Notes under the pieces: model-generated
Told to the model about the DNA's origin: nothing
The model's input: the letters and a program-made list of their open reading frames with translations, nothing else
Databases searched by the model: none
Position numbers and translations under genes: made by a program
From: Nioella halotolerans
GTDB taxonomy: Bacteria; Pseudomonadota; Alphaproteobacteria; Rhodobacterales; Rhodobacteraceae
NCBI GenBank assembly: GCA_003428585.1
Contig: QVQC01000073.1
Coordinates: 1 to 33,577 of the forward strand
DNA length: 33,577 bases
Direction: 5' to 3'
Part shown: piece after piece, positions 8,780 through 16,633 of the stretch
Layout: the number at the start of each line of letters is the position of its first letter
Position numbering within the stretch: the stretch's first letter is position 1

Positions 8780-8808
8780 TTGGCAAGGCGGCGCGGGCTG
8801 TCTAGGTT
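8780..8808 (+). promoter_or_regulatory. Candidate promoter of the cysS leader
   Basis: TTGGCA (8780-8785), a 17-base spacer, then TAGGTT (8803-8808). The expected transcription start, about seven bases after the -10, falls at 8814-8816, on or next to the ATG of the Cys-rich mini-ORF. This would make that ORF leaderless. Prediction only. Confidence 0.45.
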
Positions 8809-8815
8809 CAGGGCC

Positions 8816-8857
8816 ATGATACGGATGACCTGCACCATTTGCTGCATTACCGGCTGA
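8816..8857 (+). CDS. Putative Cys-rich leader peptide upstream of cysS
   Basis: A 13-residue frame, MIRMTCTICCITG, ending at TGA 8855-8857. Three of its 13 residues are cysteine, all TGC codons, two of them adjacent, and it precedes the gene for the enzyme that charges tRNA-Cys. That is the arrangement expected of an attenuation-type leader sensing charged tRNA-Cys. It has no ribosome binding site, but the promoter above places the transcription start at its ATG, so leaderless translation is plausible. A hairpin starts at the end of the frame. The same frame stays open upstream to 8657, but that part is antisense to the aminotransferase and looks like a GC-rich shadow. No conservation data were available. 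Confidence 0.45.
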   Translation: MIRMTCTICCITG

Positions 8858-8917
8858 CATCGTCAGGGCGGTCCGTTCGTTGCTTCCATAGGTGAAAAGA
8901 AGTTGATAGGCCCGCCC
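8849..8917 (+). promoter_or_regulatory. Possible attenuator structure in the cysS leader
   Basis: ACCG (8849-8852) can pair with CGGT (8869-8872), and CTGAC (8854-8858) with GTCAG (8862-8866), giving a hairpin that spans the leader-peptide stop codon. A competing pairing, GGGCGG (8866-8871) with CCGCCC (8912-8917), is mutually exclusive with the full first hairpin. A ribosome stalled at the Cys pair (8840-8845) would cover the start of the first hairpin. No T-run terminator follows, so the output could act on translation of cysS or through Rho. Confidence 0.3.
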
Positions 8918-8944
8918 GCGAGCGCCCCCGCGTGAGGACACGGC

Positions 8945-10399
8945 ATGACCCAGATCAAGCTTCACAACACCCGCACCCGCAAGAAGGAGGTGTTCGCGCC
9001 CCTCGATCCCGACAATGTGCGCATGTATGTCTGCGGCCCCACGGTCTATGACCGCGCCCATATGGGCAATGCGCGCGCGGCGGTGGTGTTCGACGTGCTC
9101 TATCGCTTGCTGCGGCAGGTCTACGGCGCCGATCACGTCACCTACGTGCGCAATTTCACGGACGTGGACGACAAGATCAACGCCAAGGCCGCAGAGACGG
9201 GGCGCCCGATTTCCGAGATCACGGCGGAAACGACGCAATGGTATCTCGACGACATGGGCGCGCTCGGCGTGATGGAGCCCGACGAGATGCCGCGCGCGAC
9301 CGCCTATATCGGGCAGATGATCGACATGATCGCCGGGCTGATCGAATCTGGCCATGCCTACGAGGCCGAGGGGCACGTGCTGTTCTCGGTGAAAAGCTAC
9401 TCCGATTACGGCAAGCTTTCGGGCCGGTCGGTCGATGACATGATCGCCGGCGCGCGGGTCGAGGTGGCCCCCTACAAGCGCGACGCGATGGATTTCGTGC
9501 TGTGGAAACCCTCGACGCCCGACCTGCCGGGATGGGGCAGCCCCTGGGGCCGGGGGCGGCCCGGCTGGCATATCGAGTGCTCGGCGATGAGCTACGAATT
9601 GCTGGGCGAGACGTTCGATATTCATGGCGGCGGCAATGACCTGATGTTCCCCCACCATGAAAACGAGATCGCCCAAAGCTGCTGCGCCCATCCCGAGGGC
9701 GGCTTCGCGCGCTTCTGGCTGCACAACGAGATGCTGCAGGTCGAGGGCAAGAAGATGTCCAAGTCCTTGGGCAACTTCTTCACCGTGCGGGATCTGCTGG
9801 ATCAGGGCATACCGGGCGAGGTGATCCGCTTCGTGATGCTGTCGACACATTACCGCAAGCCGATGGACTGGAAGGCGGAGAAGGTTGAGGAGGCGGAGAA
9901 GACGCTGAGGAAGTGGCATAAGGTGGCACTGGGCGCTCCGCCGGGCAAGCCGCTTCCCCTCATGGTTGAAGATTTGAGTGACGACTTGAACACTTCGAAA
10001 GGGCTTTATTGGTTGGCGCATATGGCCGATGATTTACGACAGTATCGGAGATGGTGCCAGCAAGGCGTTAAGTTCGAATTATCAGGGGATTACTTGCAAC
10101 AAGGCATAGATTCCGTTGAAAAGCTGGCTGAGACTTTTTCGGGATCGGCTAATCTTCTGGGGATTTTGACCGAAGAGATCGGTGAATGGGCGGCGCTTCC
10201 AGCGGCGGATCTGTCTGGACTTTCCAAGAAACTTTCAGAGACACGAAGGAAAGCCATGCAAACCAAGGACTTCACCGAATTGGACCGCCTGAAAGCCGCT
10301 CTCGTCGGTGCAGGTGTCGAGGTGCGGATGAGCAAGGAGGGGGTGGAACTGATCCCCACCCCGGACTTCGACCCCGCCAAGCTGGAGGGCCTCGAATGA
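8945..10399 (+). CDS. cysS: Cysteinyl-tRNA synthetase
   Basis: 484 residues, class I synthetase that joins cysteine to tRNA-Cys in the cytoplasm. Cys30 ([19 protein letters not shown]) is the expected zinc ligand that selects cysteine, HMGN (39-42) is the HIGH signature, [15 protein letters not shown] supplies further zinc/active-site residues, and KMSKS is at 270-274. GAGGA precedes the ATG at 8945. The first two thirds have the window's usual GC-rich codons, but about 9950-10270 (residues 336-442, helical and anticodon-binding part) is near 48% G+C by hand count, with TTG, TTA and TTT codons rare elsewhere. This suggests a recombined segment; the frame is intact. The stop shares ATGA with a small downstream frame. 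Confidence 0.96.
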   Translation: MTQIKLHNTRTRKKEVFAPLDPDNVRMYVCGPTVYDRAHMGNARAAVVFDVLYRLLRQVYGADHVTYVRNFTDVDDKINAKAAETGRPISEITAETTQWYLDDMGALGVMEPDEMPRATAYIGQMIDMIAGLIESGHAYEAEGHVLFSVKSYSDYGKLSGRSVDDMIAGARVEVAPYKRDAMDFVLWKPSTPDLPGWGSPWGRGRPGWHIECSAMSYELLGETFDIHGGGNDLMFPHHENEIAQSCCAHPEGGFARFWLHNEMLQVEGKKMSKSLGNFFTVRDLLDQGIPGEVIRFVMLSTHYRKPMDWKAEKVEEAEKTLRKWHKVALGAPPGKPLPLMVEDLSDDLNTSKGLYWLAHMADDLRQYRRWCQQGVKFELSGDYLQQGIDSVEKLAETFSGSANLLGILTEEIGEWAALPAADLSGLSKKLSETRRKAMQTKDFTELDRLKAALVGAGVEVRMSKEGVELIPTPDFDPAKLEGLE

Positions 10400-10530
10400 C
10401 TGTTTTTGTAACGGAGGTTCGCCCCCGGCCCGAGGGTGGGGGCGATTTCGCCCCCGCCCTGGGGGGCGGGTCGGGGGCGAACCGGGACGCAAGCGTCCCG
10501 GATAATTGCCGCTGCAGGTTCGCATCATGA
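10396..10530 (+). CDS. Doubtful 44-residue frame bridging cysS and cimA
   Basis: This frame starts with an ATG that overlaps the cysS stop (ATGA at 10396-10399) and ends with a TGA that overlaps the cimA start (ATGA at 10527-10530). Its product begins [12 protein letters not shown], is Gly/Pro/Arg-rich across the palindrome, and ends NCRCRFAS. No family is recognised. It may be a real coupling frame that lets ribosomes cross the hairpin region into cimA, or a coincidence in GC-rich repeat DNA. Confidence 0.25.
   Translation: MTVFVTEVRPRPEGGGDFAPALGGGSGANRDASVPDNCRCRFAS
10416..10501. repeat. Long imperfect palindrome plus short hairpin
   Basis: GGTTCGCCCCCGGCCCG (from 10416) pairs with the sequence ending GGGGGCGAACC at 10483, with one mismatch. 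Inside it, GGGTGGGGGCG pairs with CGCCCCCGCCC around an ATTT loop, leaving a one-sided bulge. Directly adjoining, CCGGGACGC-AA-GCGTCCCGG (10482-10501) is a nine-base-pair perfect hairpin. The arrangement looks like a REP-type element between two co-oriented genes. No T-run follows, so it is not an obvious terminator. Confidence 0.6.
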
Positions 10531-12149
10531 CCAAATCCCGCCTCACCCTCTACGACACCACCCTGCGCGACGGGCAGCAGACGCAGGGCGTGCAGTTCTC
10601 CACCGCCGAAAAGCAGACAATCGCGTCCCTGCTGGACGATCTCGGCATCGACTATATCGAGGGCGGCTGGCCCGGCGCCAACCCCACCGACAGCGCCTTT
10701 TTCGAGGCTGCGCCCCGGACCCGCGCCACCATGACGGCCTTCGGCATGACCAAGCGCGCGGGCCGCTCGGCGCAGAATGACGAGGTGCTGGCCGCCGTGC
10801 TTAATGCCGGGACGCACTCGGTCTGCATTGTCGGCAAGACCCATGATTTCCACGTTGAGGCCGCGCTCGGCATCACCCTGCCGGAGAACGTGGAGAACAT
10901 TGCCAAATCCGTGGCCCACCTGGTGGCGCAGGGGCGCGAGGCGCTGTTCGACGCGGAACATTTCTTCGACGGCTACAAGGCCAACCCCGGCTATGCGCTG
11001 GACTGCCTGCGCGCCGCCCTTGAGTCCGGCGCCCGCTGGATCGTTCTGTGCGACACAAATGGCGGCACCCTGCCGGCGGAGATCGGCCGCATCACCGCCG
11101 AGGTCATCGCGGCGGGTATTCCCGGCGACCGCCTCGGCATTCACACCCACAACGATACCGAAACCGCCGTCGCGGGCAGCCTTGCCGCCATCGAGGCCGG
11201 GGCACGGCAGATACAGGGCACGCTCAACGGGCTTGGCGAACGCTGCGGCAATGCCAACCTGACCACCCTGATCCCGACGCTTTTGCTGAAGGAACCCTAT
11301 GCCAGCCGCTACGACACCGGCATAGAGCGCGAGGCGCTGAAAACCCTGACCATGGTCAGCCGCACGCTGGACGATATCCTCAACCGCGTGCCCACCCGGC
11401 AGGCCCCTTACGTCGGCACTTCGGCCTTCGCCCACAAGGCAGGGCTGCATGCCAGTGCCATCGTCAAGAACCCCACGACCTATGAACATATCGACCCCGC
11501 GCTGGTCGGCAATACACGCATCATCCCGATGTCGAACCAGGCCGGACAGTCGAACCTGATCCGTCGGCTGGCCGATGCCGGGATCAGCGTGGAAAAGGGC
11601 GACCCGGCGCTGACCACCATCCTTGAAGAGATCAAGGCGCGCGAGAACGAGGGCTATTCCTTCGACACCGCGCAGGCCAGTTTCGAGTTGCTGGCACGAC
11701 GCGCGCTTGGCCAGTTGCCCGACTTCTTCGAGGTCAAGCGCTACAAGGTCACGGTGGAGCGTCGCAAGAACAAGTACAATCGCATGGTCAGCCTGTCGGA
11801 GGCCGTGGTGGTGGTGAAGATCGGCGACCGCAAGATGCTGTCGGTCAGTGAAAGCATGGACGAGACCGGCGGCGACCGTGGGCCGGTCAACGCGCTGTCC
11901 AAGGCGCTGGCCAAGGATCTCGGCCCTTACCAGAGCTATATCGACGACATTAAGCTCGTGGATTTCAAGGTGCGCATCACCCAAGGCGGCACCGAGGCCG
12001 TGACCCGCGTGACCATCGACAGCCAGGACAGCAGCGGGCGGCGCTGGTCGACGGTGGGCGTGTCGCCCAATATCGTCGATGCCAGTTTCGAGGCGCTGCT
12101 CGACGCGGTGACGTGGAAGCTGGTCCGCGACGGGGCGCCGGCGGCATGA
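10527..12149 (+). CDS. cimA: (R)-citramalate synthase
   Basis: 540 residues, in the 2-isopropylmalate synthase/citramalate synthase family. It condenses pyruvate with acetyl-CoA to citramalate, feeding the threonine-independent route to isoleucine. LYDTTLRDGQQTQGVQFS at the N terminus is the signature of the DRE-TIM metallolyases, and HTHND (206-210) supplies metal ligands. The C-terminal half, from about residue 390, is the LeuA-type regulatory/dimerisation domain. CimA is preferred over LeuA because of its length and the DGQQTQGVQFSTAEK and EGGWPGANPTD segments typical of that branch. The ATG at 10527 was chosen over a TTG at 10506. It probably lies in one transcript with cysS and the following gene. 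Confidence 0.9.
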   Translation: MTKSRLTLYDTTLRDGQQTQGVQFSTAEKQTIASLLDDLGIDYIEGGWPGANPTDSAFFEAAPRTRATMTAFGMTKRAGRSAQNDEVLAAVLNAGTHSVCIVGKTHDFHVEAALGITLPENVENIAKSVAHLVAQGREALFDAEHFFDGYKANPGYALDCLRAALESGARWIVLCDTNGGTLPAEIGRITAEVIAAGIPGDRLGIHTHNDTETAVAGSLAAIEAGARQIQGTLNGLGERCGNANLTTLIPTLLLKEPYASRYDTGIEREALKTLTMVSRTLDDILNRVPTRQAPYVGTSAFAHKAGLHASAIVKNPTTYEHIDPALVGNTRIIPMSNQAGQSNLIRRLADAGISVEKGDPALTTILEEIKARENEGYSFDTAQASFELLARRALGQLPDFFEVKRYKVTVERRKNKYNRMVSLSEAVVVVKIGDRKMLSVSESMDETGGDRGPVNALSKALAKDLGPYQSYIDDIKLVDFKVRITQGGTEAVTRVTIDSQDSSGRRWSTVGVSPNIVDASFEALLDAVTWKLVRDGAPAA

Positions 12150-12156
12150 GGCGGGC

Positions 12157-12927
12157 ATGAGCCTTCAGGCCTGCGCCGAACTGGTGGAACGGGGCGACCG
12201 CGACCGCTTCCTTGCCACCATGGCCGCTCCGCCCGCTGCGCGTGCGGTGCTCTTCCCGCTCTATGCCTTCAACCTTGAGGTCGCGCGCGCGCCATGGGTC
12301 GCGTCCGAGCCGATGATCGCCGAGATGCGGCTGCAATTCTGGCGTGACGTGGTGGAAGAGATCGGGCAGGGGGCAACGCCGCGCGCGCACGAGGTCGTGC
12401 AGCCGCTGGCCGATGCCGTGCGGGGCGCGGATGCCGGGCTACTCGATGCGCTGATTGCCGCGCGCCGCTGGGATGTCTACCGCGACGCGTTCGAGGATGC
12501 CGCGCATTTCGAGCGCTACATCGATGCCACCTCCGGCAACCTTGCCTGGGTCGCCGCGCGCGCGCTGGGCGCGGAGGCCACGGCCGAGGCGCCGCTGCGC
12601 GACATGGCCCATGCGGCGGGAGTGGCTTCGCTTTTGCGCGCGGTTCCGGAACTGGAGGCGCGCGGGCGGGTGCCGCTTCTGGACGGCCGCCCCGAGGGGG
12701 TGCGCGCGCTGGCCGATCGGGCGCTTGCGCGGCTCAAGCGCGGCAAGGCGGGGCAGGGAGCGATCGCGAAACCGGCACGCCCGGCGGTCTTTGCCTTCTG
12801 GCGGGCGGAGGCGGCGCTGAAAGCGGCGCGGGCCGAGCCCGCGCGCGTGGCGGGGGGCACGCTGGACGAAAGCGAGTTTGCGCGTCGTGGCCGGCTTTTG
12901 CGCGTATCGCTGACAGGTCGGGTGTAG
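12157..12927 (+). CDS. Squalene/phytoene synthase-fold protein, NDUFAF6-like
   Basis: 256 residues with the all-helical squalene/phytoene synthase fold but without the family's two Asp-rich catalytic motifs: the first region reads LYAFNLEVARA and the second DATSGNLAWVAARALG. The segment AFNLEVA...MIAEMRLQFWRDVVEEI closely parallels human NDUFAF6 (AFNVELA...IGLMRMQFWKKTVEDI, from memory), a mitochondrial complex I assembly factor. A non-enzymatic role in NADH dehydrogenase assembly is thus more likely than carotenoid or hopanoid synthesis. The start is seven bases after the cimA stop, so it is probably co-transcribed. The role in bacteria is inferred, not shown. Confidence 0.75.
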   Translation: MSLQACAELVERGDRDRFLATMAAPPAARAVLFPLYAFNLEVARAPWVASEPMIAEMRLQFWRDVVEEIGQGATPRAHEVVQPLADAVRGADAGLLDALIAARRWDVYRDAFEDAAHFERYIDATSGNLAWVAARALGAEATAEAPLRDMAHAAGVASLLRAVPELEARGRVPLLDGRPEGVRALADRALARLKRGKAGQGAIAKPARPAVFAFWRAEAALKAARAEPARVAGGTLDESEFARRGRLLRVSLTGRV

Positions 12928-13027
12928 CCGTCCGGGCACGACGCCCCGGCAGACCCTTCGCCGGCAGATTGCATCGTGAACGCAGACGGGCTAACGCTTG
13001 CGGGCAGCACCTGTTTTCAAGATTTCC

Positions 13028-14485
13028 TTGCCTGTCGCAATAAGTGTTGGAGCGTTTGTCGACAAGATCCACCCGATCCTTCTGTGCGGCGGGTCCGGCA
13101 CCCGGCTTTGGCCCCTGTCCCGAAAATCCTACCCCAAGCAGTTCGCCCGGCTGATGGGCGAGCAAAGCCTGTTCCAGGCCTCGGCGCGGCGGTTGTCGGG
13201 CGAAGGCTTTGCCGCGCCGGTGGTCGTGACGGGCGCTCCCTTCCGGTTCATCGTGACCGAGCAACTGGCGCAGGTGGCACTTGCCCCGCAATCCATCCTG
13301 ATCGAACCGGAGGGGCGCAACACCGCCCCCGCGATCCTCGCCGCGGCGCTGTCGCTTGCGCAGGGCGATCCCACTGCCTTGATGCTTGTCGCGCCGTCCG
13401 ATCATGTCATCGGGGACGCGGCGGCGTTCCGCGCCGCGGTCAGGGCGGCGGTGCCGCGTGCGCAGGCGGGCGGACTGGTGACCTTCGGCATCACCCCCAC
13501 GCGCCCCGAAACGGGCTACGGCTACCTCGAACTGGCCGATGGCGCCGACCCGTGCGGGACCACGCCGCAACCCTTGCGGGGCTTCGTGGAAAAGCCCGAC
13601 GCGGCGCGCGCAAGCGACATGCTCTCCTCGGGCCGGTTCCTGTGGAATGCGGGGATCTTCCTGTTCACGGCGCAGACGCTGATCGAGGCCTTTCGCAGCC
13701 ATGCGCCCGAGGTGCTGGCGCCGGTGACGCAGGCGGTGAAGGAGGCACGGATCGACCTGTCCTTCCTGCGCTTGGCCGGGCAACCGTGGTCGGAGGTGCC
13801 CGATATCTCGATTGACTACGCGATCATGGAAAAGTCGGACGCGCTGTCGGTCATGCCTTATGGCGCGGGCTGGTCTGATCTGGGCGGATGGGATGCTGTC
13901 TGGGCCGAGAGCGCGCGGGACGCGGCCGGCAATGCCTGTTCGCAAGAGGCGACGGCGCTTGACTGTCGCAACAGCTTGCTGCGGTCTGACAGCGATGGCC
14001 AGCAGGTGGTCGGGATCGGCCTGCAGGACATGATGGTTGTCGCCATGTCCGACGCGGTGCTGGTCGCCCCGATGGCCGAGGCGCAGCGCGTCAAGGAGGC
14101 GGTCGCCGCGCTGAAGGAAAAAGGCGCCAGCCAAGCCGTGCAATTGCCGCGCGATTACCGGCCGTGGGGCTGGTACGAAAGCCTTGTCACCGGGGACCGC
14201 TTTCAGGTGAAACGCATCGTGGTCAACCCGGGGGCCGTGCTGTCGCTGCAATCGCATCACCACCGGGCCGAACACTGGGTTGTCGTGGCCGGAACCGCGA
14301 AGGTGACGGTGGAAGGAACGGAGACCCTCGTGACGGAAAACCAGTCGGTCTACGTTCCGGTCGGGGCGCGGCACCGCATGGAGAACCCCGGCAAGCTGCC
14401 CATGGTGCTGATCGAGGTCCAGACCGGGGCCTATCTGGGCGAGGACGACATCATCCGCTACGAGGATGTCTATGCGCGCGCCTAA
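13028..14485 (+). CDS. manC: Mannose-1-phosphate guanylyltransferase / mannose-6-phosphate isomerase
   Basis: Bifunctional type II enzyme making GDP-mannose for surface polysaccharide. The N-terminal nucleotidyltransferase domain has ILLCGGSGTRLWPLSRKSYP and FVEKPDAARA. The C-terminal cupin domain (PWGWYESL, then SLQSHHHRAEHWVVVAGTAKV) is the isomerase. The start is uncertain. Family members usually begin a few residues before IHPILLCGGSG, and a GGAG sits at 13049-13052 at good spacing, but the in-frame codon there (13058) is GTC, not ATG/GTG/TTG. The nearest standard in-frame start is TTG at 13028 (485 residues, no ribosome binding site seen); TTG at 12998 is also open. Confidence 0.88.
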   Translation: MPVAISVGAFVDKIHPILLCGGSGTRLWPLSRKSYPKQFARLMGEQSLFQASARRLSGEGFAAPVVVTGAPFRFIVTEQLAQVALAPQSILIEPEGRNTAPAILAAALSLAQGDPTALMLVAPSDHVIGDAAAFRAAVRAAVPRAQAGGLVTFGITPTRPETGYGYLELADGADPCGTTPQPLRGFVEKPDAARASDMLSSGRFLWNAGIFLFTAQTLIEAFRSHAPEVLAPVTQAVKEARIDLSFLRLAGQPWSEVPDISIDYAIMEKSDALSVMPYGAGWSDLGGWDAVWAESARDAAGNACSQEATALDCRNSLLRSDSDGQQVVGIGLQDMMVVAMSDAVLVAPMAEAQRVKEAVAALKEKGASQAVQLPRDYRPWGWYESLVTGDRFQVKRIVVNPGAVLSLQSHHHRAEHWVVVAGTAKVTVEGTETLVTENQSVYVPVGARHRMENPGKLPMVLIEVQTGAYLGEDDIIRYEDVYARA

Positions 14486-14589
14486 GCCAGTCGCGCGGGG
14501 ATTTTCAAGGGGGATCGAGGTGCAACGTTCCCGACCGGCCCGGAGGCCGCCGCGACCGGTCCTTGCGCTTCTGGCCAATCCGGCGCGGG

Positions 14590-15621
14590 CTAAGTGAACA
14601 TCGCCGCAAGATCGGCGGAGCCTTCGCGCCCGATCTTGTCGCCATGCGCCGACAGGAACGCGTCGCAGGCGTCGCTTCCGGCCTCGCGCAACTGGTGCAG
14701 AACCTGCGGCACCGGCACGGACTTGGTGGCGACGGAAAGCTGGCGCATCAACAGGTCATCGGCGATCATGTGGACCAGCACGTTTTTCATCCGCCCGCGC
14801 TTCAGCGCGCCGTCCGCGAGCAGGCGTTGCACGAAGGCAATGGCCCGCAAGTCGCGCAACAGGGCGGCGTTGAAGCTGATCTCGTTGATGCGGTTCTGGA
14901 TCGCGCGGGCCGATTTCGGCACCTCCTCGCGCAGGAGCGGGTTGATGTTCACGATCACGATGTCGTCGGGCAAATCCGGGTCGTATAGCGGGAACAGCGC
15001 GGGGTTGCCGGTATAGCCGCCGTCCCAGTAGGCCTCGCGCTCGCCGGTTTCGGGATCCTCGATCTCCACCGCTTGAAACAGTGTCGGCAGGCAAGCAGAG
15101 GCAAGAAGGGCCTCGGGCCGGATCTCGTCTCCGCCGAAGACGCGCACCTTGCCGCTGCGCACATTGGTGGCACAGACGAAAAAGGCGGGCCCCTCGGCAC
15201 AGCAGATGTTCTCGTAGTGGAATTTCTCGGCGACGGATTTCAGCGGGTTGGCATAGAACGGCCCATAGGCATAGGGGCTGACCGCGCGCGTCACGGAATC
15301 GATGACCGCGAAGGGCACAGAGGTCTCGATCAGGCGGTTGATGGCCGTGGGCGAGGCGGCCCCGAGCCAGCCGGCGAAGCGTTCGTCGGTGATCGCGCCC
15401 ATCTGTTCCCAGAGCCAGTCCAGGTTCTCGCGCGCCAGGTCGCGGCTCCCCTGGCTGAGCCCCGCCTTGACGGCGGCGCCGTTCAGCGCACCCGCCGAGG
15501 TGCCGGAGATCCCCGCGATCTCCACGCTCGGCTCTTGCAGCAGCCGGTCGAGCACGCCCCATGTGAAGGCGCCGTGGGCGCCGCCGCCCTGCAGGGCGAT
15601 GTTGATCGGGCGCGCGGTCAT
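14590..15621 (-). CDS. Patatin-like phospholipase family protein
   Basis: 343 residues, minus strand. Patatin-fold acyl hydrolase using a Ser-Asp dyad. The oxyanion-hole loop QGGGAHGAF (11-19), the nucleophile elbow GISGTSAG with Ser42, and the catalytic DGG with Asp200 are all present, so it should be active. No signal peptide is seen; a cytoplasmic or membrane-surface enzyme is likely. It lies 119 bases downstream of bdhA on the same strand, with an intergenic repeat between. Linkage with 3-hydroxybutyrate dehydrogenase suggests a part in lipid or polyhydroxybutyrate turnover, but that is inference and the substrate is unknown. Confidence 0.9.
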   Translation of the reverse strand: MTARPINIALQGGGAHGAFTWGVLDRLLQEPSVEIAGISGTSAGALNGAAVKAGLSQGSRDLARENLDWLWEQMGAITDERFAGWLGAASPTAINRLIETSVPFAVIDSVTRAVSPYAYGPFYANPLKSVAEKFHYENICCAEGPAFFVCATNVRSGKVRVFGGDEIRPEALLASACLPTLFQAVEIEDPETGEREAYWDGGYTGNPALFPLYDPDLPDDIVIVNINPLLREEVPKSARAIQNRINEISFNAALLRDLRAIAFVQRLLADGALKRGRMKNVLVHMIADDLLMRQLSVATKSVPVPQVLHQLREAGSDACDAFLSAHGDKIGREGSADLAAMFT

Positions 15622-15652
15622 TCAAAGGGCCTGTCTGGTTGCATCGTCGGGT

Positions 15653-15686
15653 CGCCTCCGGCGGGAGTATTTTGGCCAAGAAGAAG
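15653..15686 (-). repeat. Intergenic repeat, copy 3 (after bdhA)
   Basis: Read on the minus strand: CTTCTTGGCCAAAATACT, then CCCGCCGGAGGCG. It follows the bdhA stop by about 55 bases in that gene's orientation, matching the placement of the copies after edd and eda. Weaker look-alikes, in the opposite orientation to the preceding gene, occur near 18675-18705 and 33375-33425. Confidence 0.5.
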
Positions 15687-15740
15687 GGCAGGGCGGCGCA
15701 TTAACATTAACGTATGGTAGAGGAAGCGCCCCGGCCGGGA

Positions 15741-16526
15741 TCAGAGCGCGGTCCAGCCTCCATCGACGCTGATCGTGGTGCCGGTGATCTGGGCGGCGGC
15801 GTCGGTGCACAGGAAGATGGCGGTGCCGCCCATCTGTTCGACGGTGGCGAAATCCTTCGACGGCTGGCGCGCCAGCATCACCTCGCGCACGACAGTGTCG
15901 CGGTCCATGTCATGCGCTTTCATCTGGTCGGGGATCTGCGATTCCACGAGCGGGGTGAGCACGTAACCCGGGCAGATGGCGTTGGCGGTGATCGGCTCCT
16001 CGGCGGTTTCCAGCGCGGTGGTCTTGGTCAGGCCGACCACCCCGTGCTTGGCGGCGATGTAGGCGGATTTGTAGGGCGAGGCGGTCAGGCCATGGGCGCT
16101 GGCGATATTGATGACGCGTCCCCAGCCGGCCTTGCGCATCATCGGCAGCGCGGCGGCGGTGGTGTGGAAGGCCGAGGACAGGTTGATGGCGATGATCGCG
16201 TCCCACTTTTCGGCCGGGAAGTCGGGGATGGGGGCGACATGCTGGATGCCGGCGTTGTTGATCAGGATATCACAGGCACCGGCCTGCTCGATCAGGGCGC
16301 GGCACGCGTCGCCCTTCGACATGTCGGCCTTGATGTAGCGCGCGGTGACGCCATGCGCGCTGGCGATTTCGGCGGCGAGCGCGTGGTCGTCCTCATTGTC
16401 GGTGAAGGAATTGAGCACGACATCCGCCCCGGCGCGCGCCAGTTCGCGGGCAATGCCCAGCCCGATGCCGGAGTTCGATCCGGTGATGATCGCGGTCTTG
16501 CCGTCGAGCGACGTTGTGATGGCCAT
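15741..16526 (-). CDS. bdhA: D-3-hydroxybutyrate dehydrogenase
   Basis: 261 residues, classical short-chain dehydrogenase interconverting 3-hydroxybutyrate and acetoacetate with NAD. It has the cofactor loop TGSNSGIG near the N terminus, NNAG, the catalytic Ser-Tyr-Lys set in INIASAHG and YKSAYIAAKHG, and CPGYVLTPLVE. NAGIQHVAPI, the SSAFHTTAAALP helix and the VDGGWTAL ending are typical of 3-hydroxybutyrate dehydrogenases rather than 3-oxoacyl reductases. The ATG at 16526 is chosen for the AGGAGGA just before it; the frame is open further upstream but runs through the small-RNA terminator and is not coding. It works in polyhydroxybutyrate or ketone-body use. Confidence 0.92.
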   Translation of the reverse strand: MAITTSLDGKTAIITGSNSGIGLGIARELARAGADVVLNSFTDNEDDHALAAEIASAHGVTARYIKADMSKGDACRALIEQAGACDILINNAGIQHVAPIPDFPAEKWDAIIAINLSSAFHTTAAALPMMRKAGWGRVINIASAHGLTASPYKSAYIAAKHGVVGLTKTTALETAEEPITANAICPGYVLTPLVESQIPDQMKAHDMDRDTVVREVMLARQPSKDFATVEQMGGTAIFLCTDAAAQITGTTISVDGGWTAL

Positions 16527-16605
16527 GGGGTCCTCCTCATCTGCAGTCGCGGGAGAGGGTAATGCTGCAACTGCATTATGGACAGGGGAAAGCTGCGGCG
16601 CTGCC

Positions 16606-16633
16606 AAAAAAAACGCCGGCACAAGGCCGGCGT
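16606..16633 (-). terminator. Strong Rho-independent terminator of the small RNA
   Basis: On the minus strand ACGCCGGC-CTTGT-GCCGGCGT forms an eight-base-pair perfect stem with a five-base loop, followed at once by a T-run (complement of A16606-16613). It is the clearest intrinsic terminator in the window. It sits 80 bases upstream of the bdhA start and so ends a separate, upstream transcript. Confidence 0.85.

Noticed and set aside
12157..12927. Carotenoid or hopanoid biosynthesis gene
   Set aside because: Both Asp-rich catalytic motifs of phytoene/squalene synthase are absent and no other terpenoid gene is nearby.
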